Assembly: GCF_013425765.1 (NCBI RefSeq)
Contig: NZ_JACCJZ010000020.1
Span: 1-64,000, forward strand
Source of the DNA: Luteimonas deserti
GTDB taxonomy: Bacteria > Pseudomonadota > Gammaproteobacteria > Xanthomonadales > Xanthomonadaceae
Reading direction: 5' to 3'
Length of the DNA stretch: 64,000 nt
Position 1 is the first letter of the stretch, and each line of letters opens with the position of its first letter. Positions 10,875 through 22,621 of this stretch are shown here, in pieces. Below the pieces are notes generated by a model. The model was not told the origin of the DNA and made no database searches. It saw only the letters and a list, made by a program, of their open reading frames with translations. The translations under genes and the position numbers were made by a program.

Positions 10875-11309
10875 ATGAAGCTCAATACACTCAAGCCTGC
10901 ACAGGGCGCCCGCACCGAGCGCACGCGCGTCGGTCGCGGTATCGGTTCGGGACTCGGCAAGACGGCCGGCCGCGGCCACAAGGGTTCGTTCGCGCGCGCC
11001 GGCAAGGGCAAGATCAAGGCCGGCTTCGAAGGCGGCCAGATGCCGCTGCGCAAGCGTCTGCCGAAGGTCGGTTTCCGCTCCAAGCTCAAGCTCGACACCG
11101 CCGAAGTGATGCTCTACCAGCTCGACAAGCTCGATGGCGACATCGACTTCGCCGCGCTGCGTGCCGCCAAGCTGGTGCCCAGCACCGCCAAGCGGGCGAA
11201 GATCGTCAAGAAGGGCGAGATCAGCAAGAAGCTCGTGCTCAAGGGCGTGCTGGCGACGGCCGGTGCCCGTGAGGCGATCGAAGCTGCCGGCGGCAAGGTC
11301 GAGGAGTAA
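10875..11309 (+). CDS. rplO: 50S ribosomal protein L15
   Basis: Large-subunit protein L15, 144 residues, with the glycine/arginine-rich N-terminus ([18 protein letters not shown]) and the [13 protein letters not shown] block. It sits 5 bases after rpmD and 5 before secY. Confidence 0.98.
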   Translation: MKLNTLKPAQGARTERTRVGRGIGSGLGKTAGRGHKGSFARAGKGKIKAGFEGGQMPLRKRLPKVGFRSKLKLDTAEVMLYQLDKLDGDIDFAALRAAKLVPSTAKRAKIVKKGEISKKLVLKGVLATAGAREAIEAAGGKVEE

Positions 11310-11314
11310 GACGG

Positions 11315-12670
11315 ATGTCGCGAAGCGGCAGCGCAATGGGTGGGGTCGGCGCCGGGCTCGGTAAGTTCACCGAGCTGCGCCAGCGTCTGCTGTTCGTGGT
11401 CGGCGCGCTGATCGTCTACCGCATCGGGTGTTTCATCCCGGTGCCTGGCGTGAACCCCGAGGCCATGCTGCAGCTGATGGAGCAGCAGGAAGGCACCATC
11501 GTGGACATGTTCAACATGTTCTCCGGTGGTGCGCTGTCCCGGTTCAGCCTGTTCGCGTTGAACGTGATCCCGTACATCTCCGCCTCGATCGTGATGCAGC
11601 TGCTGGTGCAGGTGGTTCCGAGCCTGAAGGCCATCCAGAAGGAAGGCGAATCGGGCCGGCGCCGGATCACCCAGTGGTCGCGCATCGGCGCGATTCCGCT
11701 GGCGATCTTCCAGTCGGCAGGCATCGCGGTGGCGCTGCAGAGCTCGGGCGCCAACAACGGCATCCCGGTGGTCTATTCGCCCGGCGTGGGCTTCGTGTTC
11801 ACCGCGATCGTCGCGCTGACGGCCGGTACGATGTTCCTGGTCTGGCTCGGCGAGCAGGTGACCGAGCGCGGCATCGGCAACGGCGTCTCGCTGATCATCT
11901 TCGCCGGCATCGTGGCGGGTCTTCCGGGTGCCGTACTGGGCACGTTCGACTCGCTGCGCAATGGCGACATGAGCCCGATCGCGGCGATCCTGCTGCTGAT
12001 CGTGGTGCTGGCGGCGGTGTTCTTCGTGGTGTTCGTCGAGCGTGGCCAACGCCGGATCACGGTGAACTACGCACGGCGCCAGGGTGGCCGCAACGCCTAC
12101 ATGAACCAGAGTTCGTTCCTGCCGTTGAAGCTCAACATGGCGGGTGTGATTCCGGCCATCTTCGCGTCCTCGATCATCATGTTTCCGGCCACGGTGTCCA
12201 CGTGGTTCGGCGAAGCGGGGTCGGCGACGTGGCTGCAGCGCCTGGCCCAGGCGATGTCCCCGGGCGAGCCGCTGTACGTGCTGCTGTTCGGTGGCCTGAT
12301 CGCCGGCTTCGCGTTCTTCTATACCGCGCTGGTGTTCAACAGCCAGGAAACGGCGGACAACCTGAAGAAGTCGGGTGCGCTGATCCCGGGTATCCGGCCG
12401 GGCAAGGCGACCGCGGATTACATCGATGGCGTGCTGACGCGTTTGACGGCGGTCGGCGCGGCCTACCTGGTGCTGGTCTGCCTGTTGCCGGAATTCATGC
12501 GCGCCGAGTTCGGTACCTCGTTCTACTTCGGTGGCACGTCGCTGCTGATCGTCGTGGTCGTCGTCATGGACTTCATCGCGCAGATCCAGTCCCACCTGAT
12601 GTCGCACCAGTACGAAAGCCTGCTGAAGAAGGCGAACCTCAAGGGTTCGCGGCGCGGGCTGGGGCGCTGA
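11315..12670 (+). CDS. secY: Preprotein translocase subunit SecY
   Basis: Channel-forming inner-membrane subunit of SecYEG, 451 residues with about ten hydrophobic helices starting at [21 protein letters not shown]. The loop containing [10 protein letters not shown] and the conserved [15 protein letters not shown] cytoplasmic loop used for SecA and ribosome contact are present. GAGGAG from the end of rplO serves as ribosome site. It ends the spc-like cluster; a GC hairpin follows within 10 bases and no rpmJ is found before rpsM. Confidence 0.98.
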   Translation: MSRSGSAMGGVGAGLGKFTELRQRLLFVVGALIVYRIGCFIPVPGVNPEAMLQLMEQQEGTIVDMFNMFSGGALSRFSLFALNVIPYISASIVMQLLVQVVPSLKAIQKEGESGRRRITQWSRIGAIPLAIFQSAGIAVALQSSGANNGIPVVYSPGVGFVFTAIVALTAGTMFLVWLGEQVTERGIGNGVSLIIFAGIVAGLPGAVLGTFDSLRNGDMSPIAAILLLIVVLAAVFFVVFVERGQRRITVNYARRQGGRNAYMNQSSFLPLKLNMAGVIPAIFASSIIMFPATVSTWFGEAGSATWLQRLAQAMSPGEPLYVLLFGGLIAGFAFFYTALVFNSQETADNLKKSGALIPGIRPGKATADYIDGVLTRLTAVGAAYLVLVCLLPEFMRAEFGTSFYFGGTSLLIVVVVVMDFIAQIQSHLMSHQYESLLKKANLKGSRRGLGR

Positions 12671-12678
12671 GCCCCGAT

Positions 12679-12700
12679 GGCCGCCGGCTCGCCGGCGGCC
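12679..12700 (+). terminator. GC hairpin after secY
   Basis: ggccgccggc and gccggcggcc form a perfect inverted repeat separated by two bases, beginning 8 bases after the secY stop. No T-run follows, so termination would be weak. Confidence 0.4.
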
Positions 12701-12956
12701 CAGGTCACCGCGGGACCGGCAGTGCCGGCTTCCGCATCCGCCGCCCGGCCGGGCGGCACGAGTCCGGACCTACGCGCCGGACTCCAGATGGGCGACTCGC
12801 GCGGCGGTCTCGGGCGCGGGTGGTACCGGGTTATCCGCGCGCCAGAGTAGCGCGCGGGGCAGGGCAGGGGCTCGTCCCCGACTGCCGCCCCGATACCGTC
12901 GCCGGAGCATGGGCACACTCCCCATGCCGGGTCCAGGGCGCTCGCGCGCCGCGGAC

Positions 12957-12985
12957 TTCCTGAAAACCCGAGGCTCTGCTATCAT
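12957..12985 (+). promoter_or_regulatory. Candidate promoter of the alpha operon
   Basis: TTCCTG (12957-12962), 17-base spacer, TATCAT (12980-12985). The start point would be near 12992, about 54 bases before rpsM. The surrounding bases are noticeably more AT-rich than the rest of the gap. Confidence 0.55.
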
Positions 12986-13045
12986 TTCTTGTTCCCTTTT
13001 GCCGGGATTGAACCCCTGGCATCAAACCAGTTGGAGAATCCGCGC

Positions 13046-13402
13046 ATGGCGCGTATTGCAGGCGTGAACCTGCCTGCCCAGAAGCATGTCTGGGTCGGGC
13101 TTCAGAGCATCTACGGCATCGGCCGTACCCGGTCGAAGAAGGTCTGCATCGCTGCAGGCGTCGAGACCACCACCAAGATCCGCGATCTGTCGGAGCCCGA
13201 GGTCGAGCGCCTGCGCGCCGAAGTCGGCAAGTACGTGGTCGAGGGCGACCTCCGTCGCGAGGTCGGTATGGCGATCAAGCGCCTGATGGACCTGTCGTGC
13301 TATCGCGGCCTGCGCCATCGCCGTGGTCTCCCGCTGCGCGGCCAGCGCACCCGGACCAATGCCCGTACCCGCAAGGGTCCGCGCAAGGCCATCAAGAAGT
13401 AA
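13046..13402 (+). CDS. rpsM: 30S ribosomal protein S13
   Basis: Head protein S13 that contacts tRNA and L5, 118 residues. [19 protein letters not shown] follows TTGGAGAA at a good distance; an upstream in-frame start would add 19 non-conserved residues. The end [16 protein letters not shown] is typical. It is the first gene of the alpha operon here. Confidence 0.98.
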   Translation: MARIAGVNLPAQKHVWVGLQSIYGIGRTRSKKVCIAAGVETTTKIRDLSEPEVERLRAEVGKYVVEGDLRREVGMAIKRLMDLSCYRGLRHRRGLPLRGQRTRTNARTRKGPRKAIKK

Positions 13403-13414
13403 GGATCCAGACAC

Positions 13415-13807
13415 ATGGCCAAGCCGTCCGCAACCAAGACCAAGAAGAAGATCAAGCGCGTCGTCACCGACGGTATCGCGCACGTCCACGCTTCTTTCAA
13501 CAACACGATCATCACGATCACCGACCGCCAGGGCAACGCGCTCTCGTGGGCGACCTCGGGAGGCGCGGGCTTCCGTGGCTCGCGCAAGTCGACCCCGTTT
13601 GCCGCCCAGGTGGCCGCCGAGAAGGCCGGCAAGGCCGCCCTCGACTACGGTGTGAAGTCGCTCGAAGTGCGCATCAAGGGCCCCGGCCCGGGACGCGAGT
13701 CGGCCGTGCGTTCGTTGAACAACGTGGGCTACAAGATCATCAACATCATCGACGTGACGCCAATCCCGCACAACGGGTGCCGTCCGCCGAAGAAGCGTCG
13801 CGTCTAA
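13415..13807 (+). CDS. rpsK: 30S ribosomal protein S11
   Basis: Platform protein S11, 130 residues. [19 protein letters not shown] and the end [16 protein letters not shown] are diagnostic. It lies 12 bases after rpsM and 15 before rpsD. Confidence 0.98.
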   Translation: MAKPSATKTKKKIKRVVTDGIAHVHASFNNTIITITDRQGNALSWATSGGAGFRGSRKSTPFAAQVAAEKAGKAALDYGVKSLEVRIKGPGPGRESAVRSLNNVGYKIINIIDVTPIPHNGCRPPKKRRV

Positions 13808-13822
13808 AGGAGCGATAAAGAA

Positions 13823-14458
13823 ATGGCTCGTTATATCGGTCCTACCTGTAAGCTCGCGCGCCGCGAAGGCGCCGACCTGTCCCTCAAGAGCCCGACCCGC
13901 GCGCTCGACTCGAAGTGCAAGCTCGAGCAGAAGCCCGGCCAGCACGGTGCCGGCACCGGCGCGCGTCGCAGCAAGCTCTCGGACTACGCCACCCAGCTGC
14001 GCGAGAAGCAGAAGGTCAAGCGCATCTACGGCCTGCTGGAGCGTCAGTTCCGCAACTACTACAAGAAGGCGTCCACCAAGAAGGGCAACACGGGTGAGAA
14101 CCTGCTGCAGCTCCTCGAGACGCGCCTCGACAACGTCGTGTACCGCATGGGCTTCGCGGTGACCCGCCCGGCCGCGCGCCAGCTGGTGTCGCACCGTGGC
14201 GTCACGGTGAACGGCCAGTCGGTGAACCTGCCGTCCTACCAGGTCAAGGCGGGCGACGCGATCGCGCTGTCGGAGAAGGCCCAGAAGCAGCTTCGCGTGC
14301 AGGAAGCCTTGAACGTGTCTTCGACGATGGACCTGTCGCCGTCTTGGGTCGAGGTCGACTCGAAGGCGTTCAGCGGTGTGTTCAAGGCGGTGCCGGATCG
14401 CGGCGACCTGCCGGCGGACATCAATGAAGCGCTGATCGTCGAGCTGTACTCGAAGTAA
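13823..14458 (+). CDS. rpsD: 30S ribosomal protein S4
   Basis: Assembly-initiating protein S4, 211 residues, slightly longer than the E. coli 206. It starts [19 protein letters not shown] and has the S4 RNA-binding domain ([20 protein letters not shown]). In E. coli S4 represses the alpha operon. AAGGAG lies upstream. Confidence 0.98.
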   Translation: MARYIGPTCKLARREGADLSLKSPTRALDSKCKLEQKPGQHGAGTGARRSKLSDYATQLREKQKVKRIYGLLERQFRNYYKKASTKKGNTGENLLQLLETRLDNVVYRMGFAVTRPAARQLVSHRGVTVNGQSVNLPSYQVKAGDAIALSEKAQKQLRVQEALNVSSTMDLSPSWVEVDSKAFSGVFKAVPDRGDLPADINEALIVELYSK

Positions 14459-14514
14459 TTCATTCAGGCCTCGCCGCGCCCCCCGGCGCGGCGGTCCCCA
14501 GGAGATACACATAC

Positions 14515-15513
14515 ATGACGGCTACCGCCAATCAGGTCCTGCGCCCGCGCGGCCCGCAGATCGAACGCCTCGCCGGCAATCGCGCGAAGGTCGTGATCGA
14601 GCCGCTGGAGCGGGGATACGGGCACACGCTGGGCAATGCCCTGCGCCGCGTGCTGCTGTCGTCGATTCCGGGCTTCGCGATCACCGAAGTCGAGATCGAC
14701 GGCGTGCTGCACGAGTACAGCACCATCGAAGGTCTGCAGGAAGACGTGCTCGAAGTCCTGCTCAACCTCAAGGACGTCGCGATCCGCATGGGCACCGGCG
14801 AGGCATCGACGCTGTCGCTGTCGAAGTCGGGCCCGGGCGTCGTGACGGCCGCCGACATCAAGACCGACCACAACGTCGAGATCCTCAACGGCGATCACAT
14901 CATCTGTCATCTGACCAAGGACGCGTCGATCAACATGCGTCTCAAGATCGAGCGTGGCTTCGGTTACCAGCCGGCCGCAGCGCGTCGTCGGCCGGACGAG
15001 GAGACCCGTGCGATCGGCCGTCTGATGCTCGATGCCTCGTTCTCGCCGGTCCGTCGCGTGGCCTATGAGGTCGAAGCCGCCCGCGTCGAGCAGCGCACCG
15101 ATCTCGACAAGCTGGTCCTGGACATCGAGACCAACGGCACGATCGATGCCGAGGAAGCCGTGCGGACTGCCGCCGACATCCTCACCGACCAGCTGTCGGT
15201 GTTCGGCGACTTCACGCACCGCGACCGCGGCGCCGCGAAGCCGCAGACGCCGGGCGTCGACCCGATCCTGCTGCGTCCGATCGACGATCTCGAGCTGACG
15301 GTGCGTTCGGCGAACTGCCTCAAGGCCGAGAGCATCTACTACATCGGCGATCTGATCCAGAAGACCGAAGTCGAGCTGCTCAAGACCCCGAACCTCGGCA
15401 AGAAGTCGCTGACCGAGATCAAGGAAGTCCTGGCGCAGCGCGGTCTGGCCCTCGGCATGAAGCTCGAGAGCTGGCCGCCGACCGGTGTTGCCGCGCACGG
15501 CATGCTGGGGTAA
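14515..15513 (+). CDS. rpoA: RNA polymerase subunit alpha
   Basis: 332 residues. The N-terminal dimerisation domain contains [20 protein letters not shown], which nucleates beta/beta-prime assembly. The C-terminal domain ([20 protein letters not shown], then [18 protein letters not shown]) carries the DNA- and activator-contact surface. AGGAG lies 10 bases before the ATG. A 265-base gap, unusually long, separates it from rplQ. Confidence 0.99.
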   Translation: MTATANQVLRPRGPQIERLAGNRAKVVIEPLERGYGHTLGNALRRVLLSSIPGFAITEVEIDGVLHEYSTIEGLQEDVLEVLLNLKDVAIRMGTGEASTLSLSKSGPGVVTAADIKTDHNVEILNGDHIICHLTKDASINMRLKIERGFGYQPAAARRRPDEETRAIGRLMLDASFSPVRRVAYEVEAARVEQRTDLDKLVLDIETNGTIDAEEAVRTAADILTDQLSVFGDFTHRDRGAAKPQTPGVDPILLRPIDDLELTVRSANCLKAESIYYIGDLIQKTEVELLKTPNLGKKSLTEIKEVLAQRGLALGMKLESWPPTGVAAHGMLG

Positions 15514-15523
15514 TAAGCCCGCG

Positions 15524-15552
15524 TGCAGCCGATGCCGTCAGCATCGGCTGCA
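15524..15552 (+). terminator. Perfect 12-bp hairpin after rpoA
   Basis: tgcagccgatgc pairs perfectly with gcatcggctgca around a CGTCA loop, 10 bases after the rpoA stop. No T-run follows on this strand, so it may only attenuate or stabilise the mRNA before rplQ. Confidence 0.5.
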
Positions 15553-15556
15553 GATC

Positions 15557-15584
15557 AAAAAGGCCCGGCGTGTCGCGTCGGGCC
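15557..15584 (-). terminator. Minus-strand intrinsic terminator in the rpoA-rplQ gap
   Basis: Read on the minus strand, a 9-bp stem (ggcccgacg with cgccgggcc, one mismatch) is followed directly by TTTTT. No minus-strand gene lies to its right that would need it; rplQ is on the plus strand. Confidence 0.5.
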
Positions 15585-15778
15585 AGGGTGCGGAGTGGCG
15601 CGAGCCGCGGCGCCCATCCGTTCGAACGATGTATGCAGGATCGCGCCGACGGGCAGAAGCCCGCGGCGTTGCCGGTGAAGGACGACCGGTTCCGGACCAT
15701 CCGCAGTCCAAGCGATAACGCCAAGATGGCGACAAGGCATCACACAGACCCACCATTCCAGACTGAAGGATCCATCCC

Positions 15779-16159
15779 ATGCGCCACCAGAAAGCCGGTC
15801 GCAAGTTCAACCGCACCAGCGCCCATCGCGAAGCGATGTTCCGCAACATGGCTGCGTCGCTGATCAAGAGCGAACTCATCAAGACCACCCTGCCGAAGGC
15901 CAAGGAACTGCGCCGTGTCGCAGAGCCGCTGATCACCCTGGGCAAGGTCGACAGCGTCGCCAACCGTCGTCTCGCCTTCGCGCGCCTGCGTGACAAGGAA
16001 GCCGTCGGCACGCTGTTCACCACCGTCGGCCCGCGCTACGCCGCGCGCCCCGGTGGCTACCTGCGCATCCTCAAGTGCGGCTTCCGCGCCGGCGACAACG
16101 CGCCGATGGCGTACGTCGAGCTGGTCGATCGGCCGCAGGCGTCGGTCGACGCCGAGTGA
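15779..16159 (+). CDS. rplQ: 50S ribosomal protein L17
   Basis: Large-subunit protein L17 near the tunnel exit, 126 residues: [20 protein letters not shown] and the central [16 protein letters not shown] are diagnostic. GAAGGA lies 9 bases before the ATG. A strong terminator follows and closes the ribosomal cluster. Confidence 0.98.
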   Translation: MRHQKAGRKFNRTSAHREAMFRNMAASLIKSELIKTTLPKAKELRRVAEPLITLGKVDSVANRRLAFARLRDKEAVGTLFTTVGPRYAARPGGYLRILKCGFRAGDNAPMAYVELVDRPQASVDAE

Positions 16160-16213
16160 GCATCCCGCGGGCCGTCACGCCGCAGGCGTGTCGGCTCCAT
16201 CGGTGGAACGAAG

Positions 16214-16240
16214 CCCCGGCCTTGGCCGGGGTTTTTGTTT
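16214..16240 (+). terminator. Intrinsic terminator of the ribosomal cluster
   Basis: ccccggcc and ggccgggg form a perfect stem around TT, followed by TTTTTGTTT. It lies 54 bases after the rplQ stop and is among the clearest terminators in the window. Confidence 0.9.
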
Positions 16241-16288
16241 GGCCCGCCGGGCAGGATAATCGCGGCTTCCCAAGTGTCCGGCCTGTCC

Positions 16289-16789
16289 ATGAATCCTATC
16301 CGCGGCTCGTTCCGTTCGCTCATGCTCACAGGCGCCATCGCCTGTTTCGCGCTGATCGGCTTCGCGATCTATTCGCAGCTGCAGTGGGGGCTCGAACCGT
16401 GTCCGCTGTGCATCTTCCAGCGCATCGCGTTCGCCGCGCTCGGACTGGTGCTGCTGGTCGCTGGCCTGCATGCGCCCCGGCGTCGCGGTGGGCGCACTGC
16501 GTACGGGCTGCTGGGGTTCGCGGCGGCCGCGGTGGGCATCGGAATCGCCGGCCGACACGTCTGGCTGCAGCTCAATCCACCGGGCTTCGCAGCCTGTGGC
16601 GCGCCGTTCTCGTTCATGCGCGAGACCATGGACACGCCCACGCTGATCCAGAAGGTGCTCACCGGCAGCGGCGACTGCGGCACCGTCGACTGGACCTTCC
16701 TCGGCCTGTCGATGCCGGCCTGGAGCCTCGTGTGGTTCGTGCTTCTCGCGGGACTCGCGCTGTTCGCAGGCCTGCGTGCCACGCGCTGA
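16289..16789 (+). CDS. dsbB: Disulfide bond formation protein B
   Basis: Inner-membrane quinone reductase that reoxidises periplasmic DsbA. The 166 residues hold four hydrophobic helices; the first cysteine pair is CPLC (about residues 36-39) next to the conserved FQR, and the second pair lies in the loop with FAACG and GDCGTVDW. The ATG giving MNPIRGSFRSLML was chosen; a longer frame would begin inside the preceding terminator. GATAAT at 16255-16260 may be its -10 site. Confidence 0.93.
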   Translation: MNPIRGSFRSLMLTGAIACFALIGFAIYSQLQWGLEPCPLCIFQRIAFAALGLVLLVAGLHAPRRRGGRTAYGLLGFAAAAVGIGIAGRHVWLQLNPPGFAACGAPFSFMRETMDTPTLIQKVLTGSGDCGTVDWTFLGLSMPAWSLVWFVLLAGLALFAGLRATR

Positions 16790-16859
16790 ACCTGGTTGCA
16801 GGCGAAATTGACGCGCCGCACCAACCTGCCATGATGGCCGGCCGTACGAGGATCTCCCG

Positions 16860-18248
16860 ATGTCGCCGTCCAGCGAACGCAACCTGCAAGCCGTGAACCT
16901 GCCCGACGACTGGCAGCCGGATGGCTGGCGTCGTCGCACGGCGCGGCAGTTGCCGGTCTACCCGGACGCGGCGGCGCTCGCGGATGTGCAACAGGAACTG
17001 CGGGCGCTTCCCCCGCTTGTGACCTCGTGGGAGATCCAGAATCTCAAGCAGCAGCTCGCCGACGCCCAAGAGGGGCGGCGGTTCCTTCTCCAGGGCGGCG
17101 ACTGCGCGGAAAACTTCGGCGACTGCACGTCGGACATCATCTCCAACCGGCTCAAGGTCCTGCTGCAGATGAGCCTCGTGCTCGTGCACGGGATGCGCCT
17201 GCCGGTGGTGAGGGTGGGCCGCTTTGCAGGGCAGTACGCCAAGCCGCGCTCCGCGGACACCGAGACGCGCGATGGGCTGACCCTGCCGTGCTATCGCGGT
17301 GACGTGGTCAATGCGCCTGCTTTCACCCTGGAGGCGCGCACGCCGGATCCACGGCGGATGATCAAGGCGCACGCGCGGTCGGCGATGACGATGAACTTCG
17401 TGCGCTCGCTGATCGACGGCGGCTTCGCCGATCTGCACCACCCCGAATACTGGGGTCTCGACTGGGTCGGCGAGTCGCCTCTGGCCGAGGAGTACCAGCG
17501 CATGGTGTCGGGCCTGGGCGACGCGGTGCGGTTCATGGAAACGCTCGCCGGCACCCAGGTGCACAACCTCAACCGCGTCGATTTCTACACCTCGCATGAG
17601 GCGCTTCTGCTGCCCTACGAGGAAGCGCAGACGCGGCAGGTGCCACGGCAGTGGGGCTGGTTCAACCTCAGCACCCATTTTCCGTGGATCGGCGTACGCA
17701 CTGCCGCGCTCGACGGCGCGCATGTGGAATATTTCCGCGGTATCCGCAACCCCATCGGGGTCAAGGTCGGGCCGACGTCGACGCCCGACGACCTGCTGCG
17801 GCTGATCGACGTGCTCAATCCCGACGACGAGCCTGGACGGCTGAGCCTGATCCACCGCATGGGTGCAACGCAGATCGGCGAGCGCCTGCCCGCATTGCTC
17901 GATGCGGTGCGTCGTGAGGGCCGGCGTGTACTGTGGATCTGCGATCCGATGCACGGCAACACCGAGTCCACCAGCAACGGCTACAAGACGCGGCGTTTCG
18001 ACAACATCCGCAGCGAGATCGAGCAGGCGTTCGAGCTGCATGCCGCGGCCGGCACGCGTCTGGGAGGCGTCCATCTCGAGCTCACCGGTGAGGACGTCAC
18101 CGAATGCATGGGCGGTGCACGCGCACTGACCGAGACCGATCTCGAGCGTGCTTACAAGAGCCAGGTCGATCCGCGGCTCAACTACGAGCAGGCACTCGAG
18201 ACGGCGATGTTGATCGTGCGCAAGCATGCACAGGGGGCGCGCGCCTAG
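16860..18248 (+). CDS. Class II 3-deoxy-7-phosphoheptulonate synthase
   Basis: First step of the shikimate pathway: condensation of phosphoenolpyruvate and erythrose 4-phosphate. The 462 residues match the plant-like class II (AroA-II) family rather than AroF/G/H; landmarks are LLQGGDCAENF near residue 78, RVGRFAGQYAKPRS, the HPEYWGLDW segment and CDPMHGNT near 360 with a metal-ligand histidine. ACGAGGA precedes the ATG. It stands alone, with 472 non-coding bases after it, so it may be monocistronic. Confidence 0.94.
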   Translation: MSPSSERNLQAVNLPDDWQPDGWRRRTARQLPVYPDAAALADVQQELRALPPLVTSWEIQNLKQQLADAQEGRRFLLQGGDCAENFGDCTSDIISNRLKVLLQMSLVLVHGMRLPVVRVGRFAGQYAKPRSADTETRDGLTLPCYRGDVVNAPAFTLEARTPDPRRMIKAHARSAMTMNFVRSLIDGGFADLHHPEYWGLDWVGESPLAEEYQRMVSGLGDAVRFMETLAGTQVHNLNRVDFYTSHEALLLPYEEAQTRQVPRQWGWFNLSTHFPWIGVRTAALDGAHVEYFRGIRNPIGVKVGPTSTPDDLLRLIDVLNPDDEPGRLSLIHRMGATQIGERLPALLDAVRREGRRVLWICDPMHGNTESTSNGYKTRRFDNIRSEIEQAFELHAAAGTRLGGVHLELTGEDVTECMGGARALTETDLERAYKSQVDPRLNYEQALETAMLIVRKHAQGARA

Positions 18249-18720
18249 CCGGCAGGGTGCGCGGTCGCCACGGCGTCGAGCGCAGCGTGGGCTTCGCTCA
18301 CTGGTATCCGCCGTACACGCCCCGCCTCGCCGCCTCCGGGTTCCGGAAACGTCGGCCGCGGGGCTGCTGCGCGCGTGACATGTCCGATCCGTTTGCGGGC
18401 GGCGCTGCACTGGACGCTGTGGCAACGCCGTTCGGCCGCCATTCGCAACCGCCGGGCCGACTTTGGACCCTCATGTCGGCGCCATGCGTTGTCGCTCCGC
18501 CGTACATTCGCGAAGCCGGGCGGATGCGCCGAGTATGTCGTCGTGTGTTGCCGTGAGCAGGCCGTTGCCGGTCGATCCGGTCGGGAATCGTTCGGCTTCC
18601 CGCACGGGTGCGACCCGGTCCTCATCCAGACTGCCGCGACCGGTCGTGCCGCGCTCGGAGACGGGTGGCTGCGGCGGCGTCGAATGCTCGGACGCACCGG
18701 AGGTGCGCCGAGCGGACGAA
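18249..18720. other. Non-coding stretch after DAHP synthase
   Basis: 472 GC-rich bases between two convergent genes. The open frames here have compositions expected of high-GC noise (arginine- and alanine-rich, no recognisable motif). No clear terminator, repeat or RNA gene was seen. Confidence 0.5.
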
Positions 18721-19194
18721 TCAAAAGTTCCGGCGCCGGCGTTGCAGATCGCGCGCGAGCACGAGCACAATCACCAGATTGAGCAGGAACACCCCCCAGG
18801 TCAGCCAGTCGGGGTCGTGCCACAGTGCATAGATCTCGAACGGCAGATACGCCGCCGCGCCGAGACAGCCCAGCCACGAGGCCCAGGCCCGATGCCGCCA
18901 CAGGCCCCAGCCTTCGAGCAGACGCATCGCGGCATAGAGCAGCACGACCCCGATCGCGATGTGCAGCGTCTGAGGGGTGATGCGGTCGAGCAGCGACGTG
19001 CTGCCGCGCTCGGTGGCCACGCCCATTGCAGCGAGCAGGCGCTGGAGCGTGTGCTGCAGCGTATCGGGGCCGACCGCGGCGAGCGCCGCGGCGGCCATCG
19101 CCGCCAGAATGCCCTTGGCGGCTTCGAACAATGCGATCGCACGCAGGCCCGAAGGTGGCTCGGGCGCTGCTGCGGCGTGGGCCATCGGCTCCAT
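18721..19194 (-). CDS. Small membrane protein, DUF2127-like
   Basis: About 157 residues with three to four hydrophobic segments: one near the N-terminus ([19 protein letters not shown]), one around [20 protein letters not shown], then [19 protein letters not shown] and a final [18 protein letters not shown] helix. The pattern [10 protein letters not shown]...LPFEIY is what I associate with the DUF2127 family, whose function is unknown. It directly follows typA on the same strand, and a TTG start would overlap the typA stop; the ATG was preferred but the ribosome site is weak, so the start is uncertain. Confidence 0.75.
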   Translation of the reverse strand: MEPMAHAAAAPEPPSGLRAIALFEAAKGILAAMAAAALAAVGPDTLQHTLQRLLAAMGVATERGSTSLLDRITPQTLHIAIGVVLLYAAMRLLEGWGLWRHRAWASWLGCLGAAAYLPFEIYALWHDPDWLTWGVFLLNLVIVLVLARDLQRRRRNF

Positions 19195-19208
19195 CCGGAG
19201 CGGGCCGG

Positions 19209-21038
<1,830 letters not shown>

Positions 21039-21098
21039 GGGCAAGGCTGCGCCAGAGTCGAAGACCGGGGCGCACAGAAGTCAGTGAATGAGCCCGGA

Positions 21099-21104
21099 AT
21101 TATA
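21099..21104 (-). promoter_or_regulatory. -10 box of typA
   Basis: On the minus strand this is a perfect TATAAT, predicting a start near 21092 and a leader of about 54 bases. No good -35 hexamer was seen at the usual distance. Confidence 0.5.
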
Positions 21105-21221
21105 CCGTGTTGCGCCGCCGCATGGCGCGCGGAGGCTTCAGCCGGCTTGAATTACGGGAGGGCGGCCGCATCTAGCCGGTTCGCCGGCCTCCCGGCGGCC
21201 TTTCCCACTCCAGGATTCCTC

Positions 21222-21716
21222 ATGTCCCTGAACGCCGTATTCGACACCGACCGTGGCCAGATCCGCGTCGAGCTGTTTGCCGACAAGGCACCGCTGACCG
21301 TCGCCAACTTCGTCAACCTGGCCAAGCGCGGCTTCTACGACGGCCTGGGTTTCCACCGGGTGATTCCGGACTTCATGATCCAGGGCGGCTGCCCCGAGGG
21401 CTCCGGCCGCGGCGGCCCGGGCTACCGGTTCGAGGACGAGACCAACAACGGCGTCAAGCACGACCGTGGGGTGCTCTCGATGGCCAATGCCGGTCCGAAT
21501 ACCAACGGAAGCCAGTTCTTCATCACCCACATCAAGACCGATTGGCTCGACGGGAAGCACACCGTGTTCGGCAAGGTCACCGAAGGCCTCGATGTCGTCG
21601 ATGCGGTGAAGCAGGGCGATGCCATCAAGTCGGTGACGATCGAGGGCGATGCGGACGCAGTGCTCGCAGCCAAGGCCGACCGCGTGGCCGAATGGAACAA
21701 GACGCTCGCGGCATGA
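21222..21716 (+). CDS. ppiB: Peptidyl-prolyl cis-trans isomerase B (cyclophilin)
   Basis: Cytoplasmic cyclophilin, 164 residues. [20 protein letters not shown] holds the catalytic arginine and phenylalanine, and [16 protein letters not shown] forms the rest of the proline-binding pocket. No signal peptide, which points to PpiB rather than PpiA. The ATG gives [18 protein letters not shown]; the long open frame upstream shadows typA. Confidence 0.96.
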   Translation: MSLNAVFDTDRGQIRVELFADKAPLTVANFVNLAKRGFYDGLGFHRVIPDFMIQGGCPEGSGRGGPGYRFEDETNNGVKHDRGVLSMANAGPNTNGSQFFITHIKTDWLDGKHTVFGKVTEGLDVVDAVKQGDAIKSVTIEGDADAVLAAKADRVAEWNKTLAA

Positions 21717-21722
21717 GTGCGA

Positions 21723-21754
21723 GGACAGGCCGGCCACGCCGGTCTGTCCTGTTT
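21723..21754 (+). terminator. Hairpin terminator after ppiB
   Basis: A 12-bp stem (ggacaggccggc with gccggtctgtcc, one G-U pair) and a CAC loop start 6 bases after the ppiB stop; TGTTT follows, a short T tract. Confidence 0.6.
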
Positions 21755-22621
21755 CCGGACCGTGCGGCGCCGATCTGGCCAGGGCTATGTGGAGAATCAT
21801 CCGCCCTGGTTCTCACTCCACGCGCCGGCTGTGATGCAGCAGCGCCGCAGTCCGGTATCGATGCCTCCAGCCCGTGTCGCCGAAGCGGGCAGCGCCTGGC
21901 TTGAGTGAGTCACGTGAGGTTCTGGAGTGTGTGATCCGGCCGGCGCCGATGCGTCGTGGCGATTCACGCGGTGGACTAGTCGCCCCATCTGCCCGTGCAT
22001 CGTGCGAACGGCGTATGGCGAGCCGCCACGGCCGGCCGGGTTGAACCGAGAGGGCGTCTTTCCCTGATGCCGCCACGTCGATGAAGGCGCCGGCGTAATT
22101 GCGAGCCTGCAGGTGCTGGACCCCGGTGCACGCTGCGCCGCAGCGGGTCCGGCAACCGGCGCATGATCCTGGTCTGGCACCGCGCGTTCACGGAATACGA
22201 TTGTCAGGCCATCTGGATGGCGATTCGCAGGCGACGGTCGCGCCTCCGACATGAAGCGCAGATCCGATCGGCTGCCTGGCCCGCGCGAAGCTCGGGGCCT
22301 GCAGCGACATCGCCTTCGCGGAGCGCGATCATGGGTGCGCGTCCGGCGGGTGCAATTTTCGGCGATACCCCTGTGGCGCCCTACCGTCACCGCAGCGGCC
22401 CGGCAGCCCGATGCCGTTCCCCGGCTGCACGCCTGCATGACAGGGGCAGGCAGCGGAAACGACCATCTCGACCGCAACGACGGGTGGGCCAGGAACCCGA
22501 CCGCCGCCGACCCGCGCGTGGTCGACACGTCCGCCGGGCACGGCCGGGCCGCGTGCTACCATCTGCCGCCGAAAAACAGCGGGTCCACCGCCTTCCAGCC
22601 GCTCCAGAACGAGGTTGTGCG
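21755..22621. other. Non-coding stretch of about 870 bases
   Basis: No coding sequence is supported here on either strand. The longest open frames (about 240 residues on the minus strand) are arginine-, proline- and serine-rich with no motif or ribosome site. It may be the remains of a lost gene, but nothing recognisable survives. TACCAT at 22556-22561 is a possible -10 site for the aminotransferase. Confidence 0.45.

Larger units (their letters stand above)
12671..13045. other. secY-rpsM intergenic region, rpmJ absent
   Basis: This 375-base gap occupies the place where E. coli has rpmJ. No L36-like frame (short, cysteine-containing, very basic) was seen on the plus strand. The left end holds a perfect GC hairpin and the right end a promoter. 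Confidence 0.65.

Noticed and set aside
21797..22528. Minus-strand frame of 243 codons in the long gap
   Set aside because: Arg/Pro/Ser-rich without motif, no ribosome site and no neighbour context.
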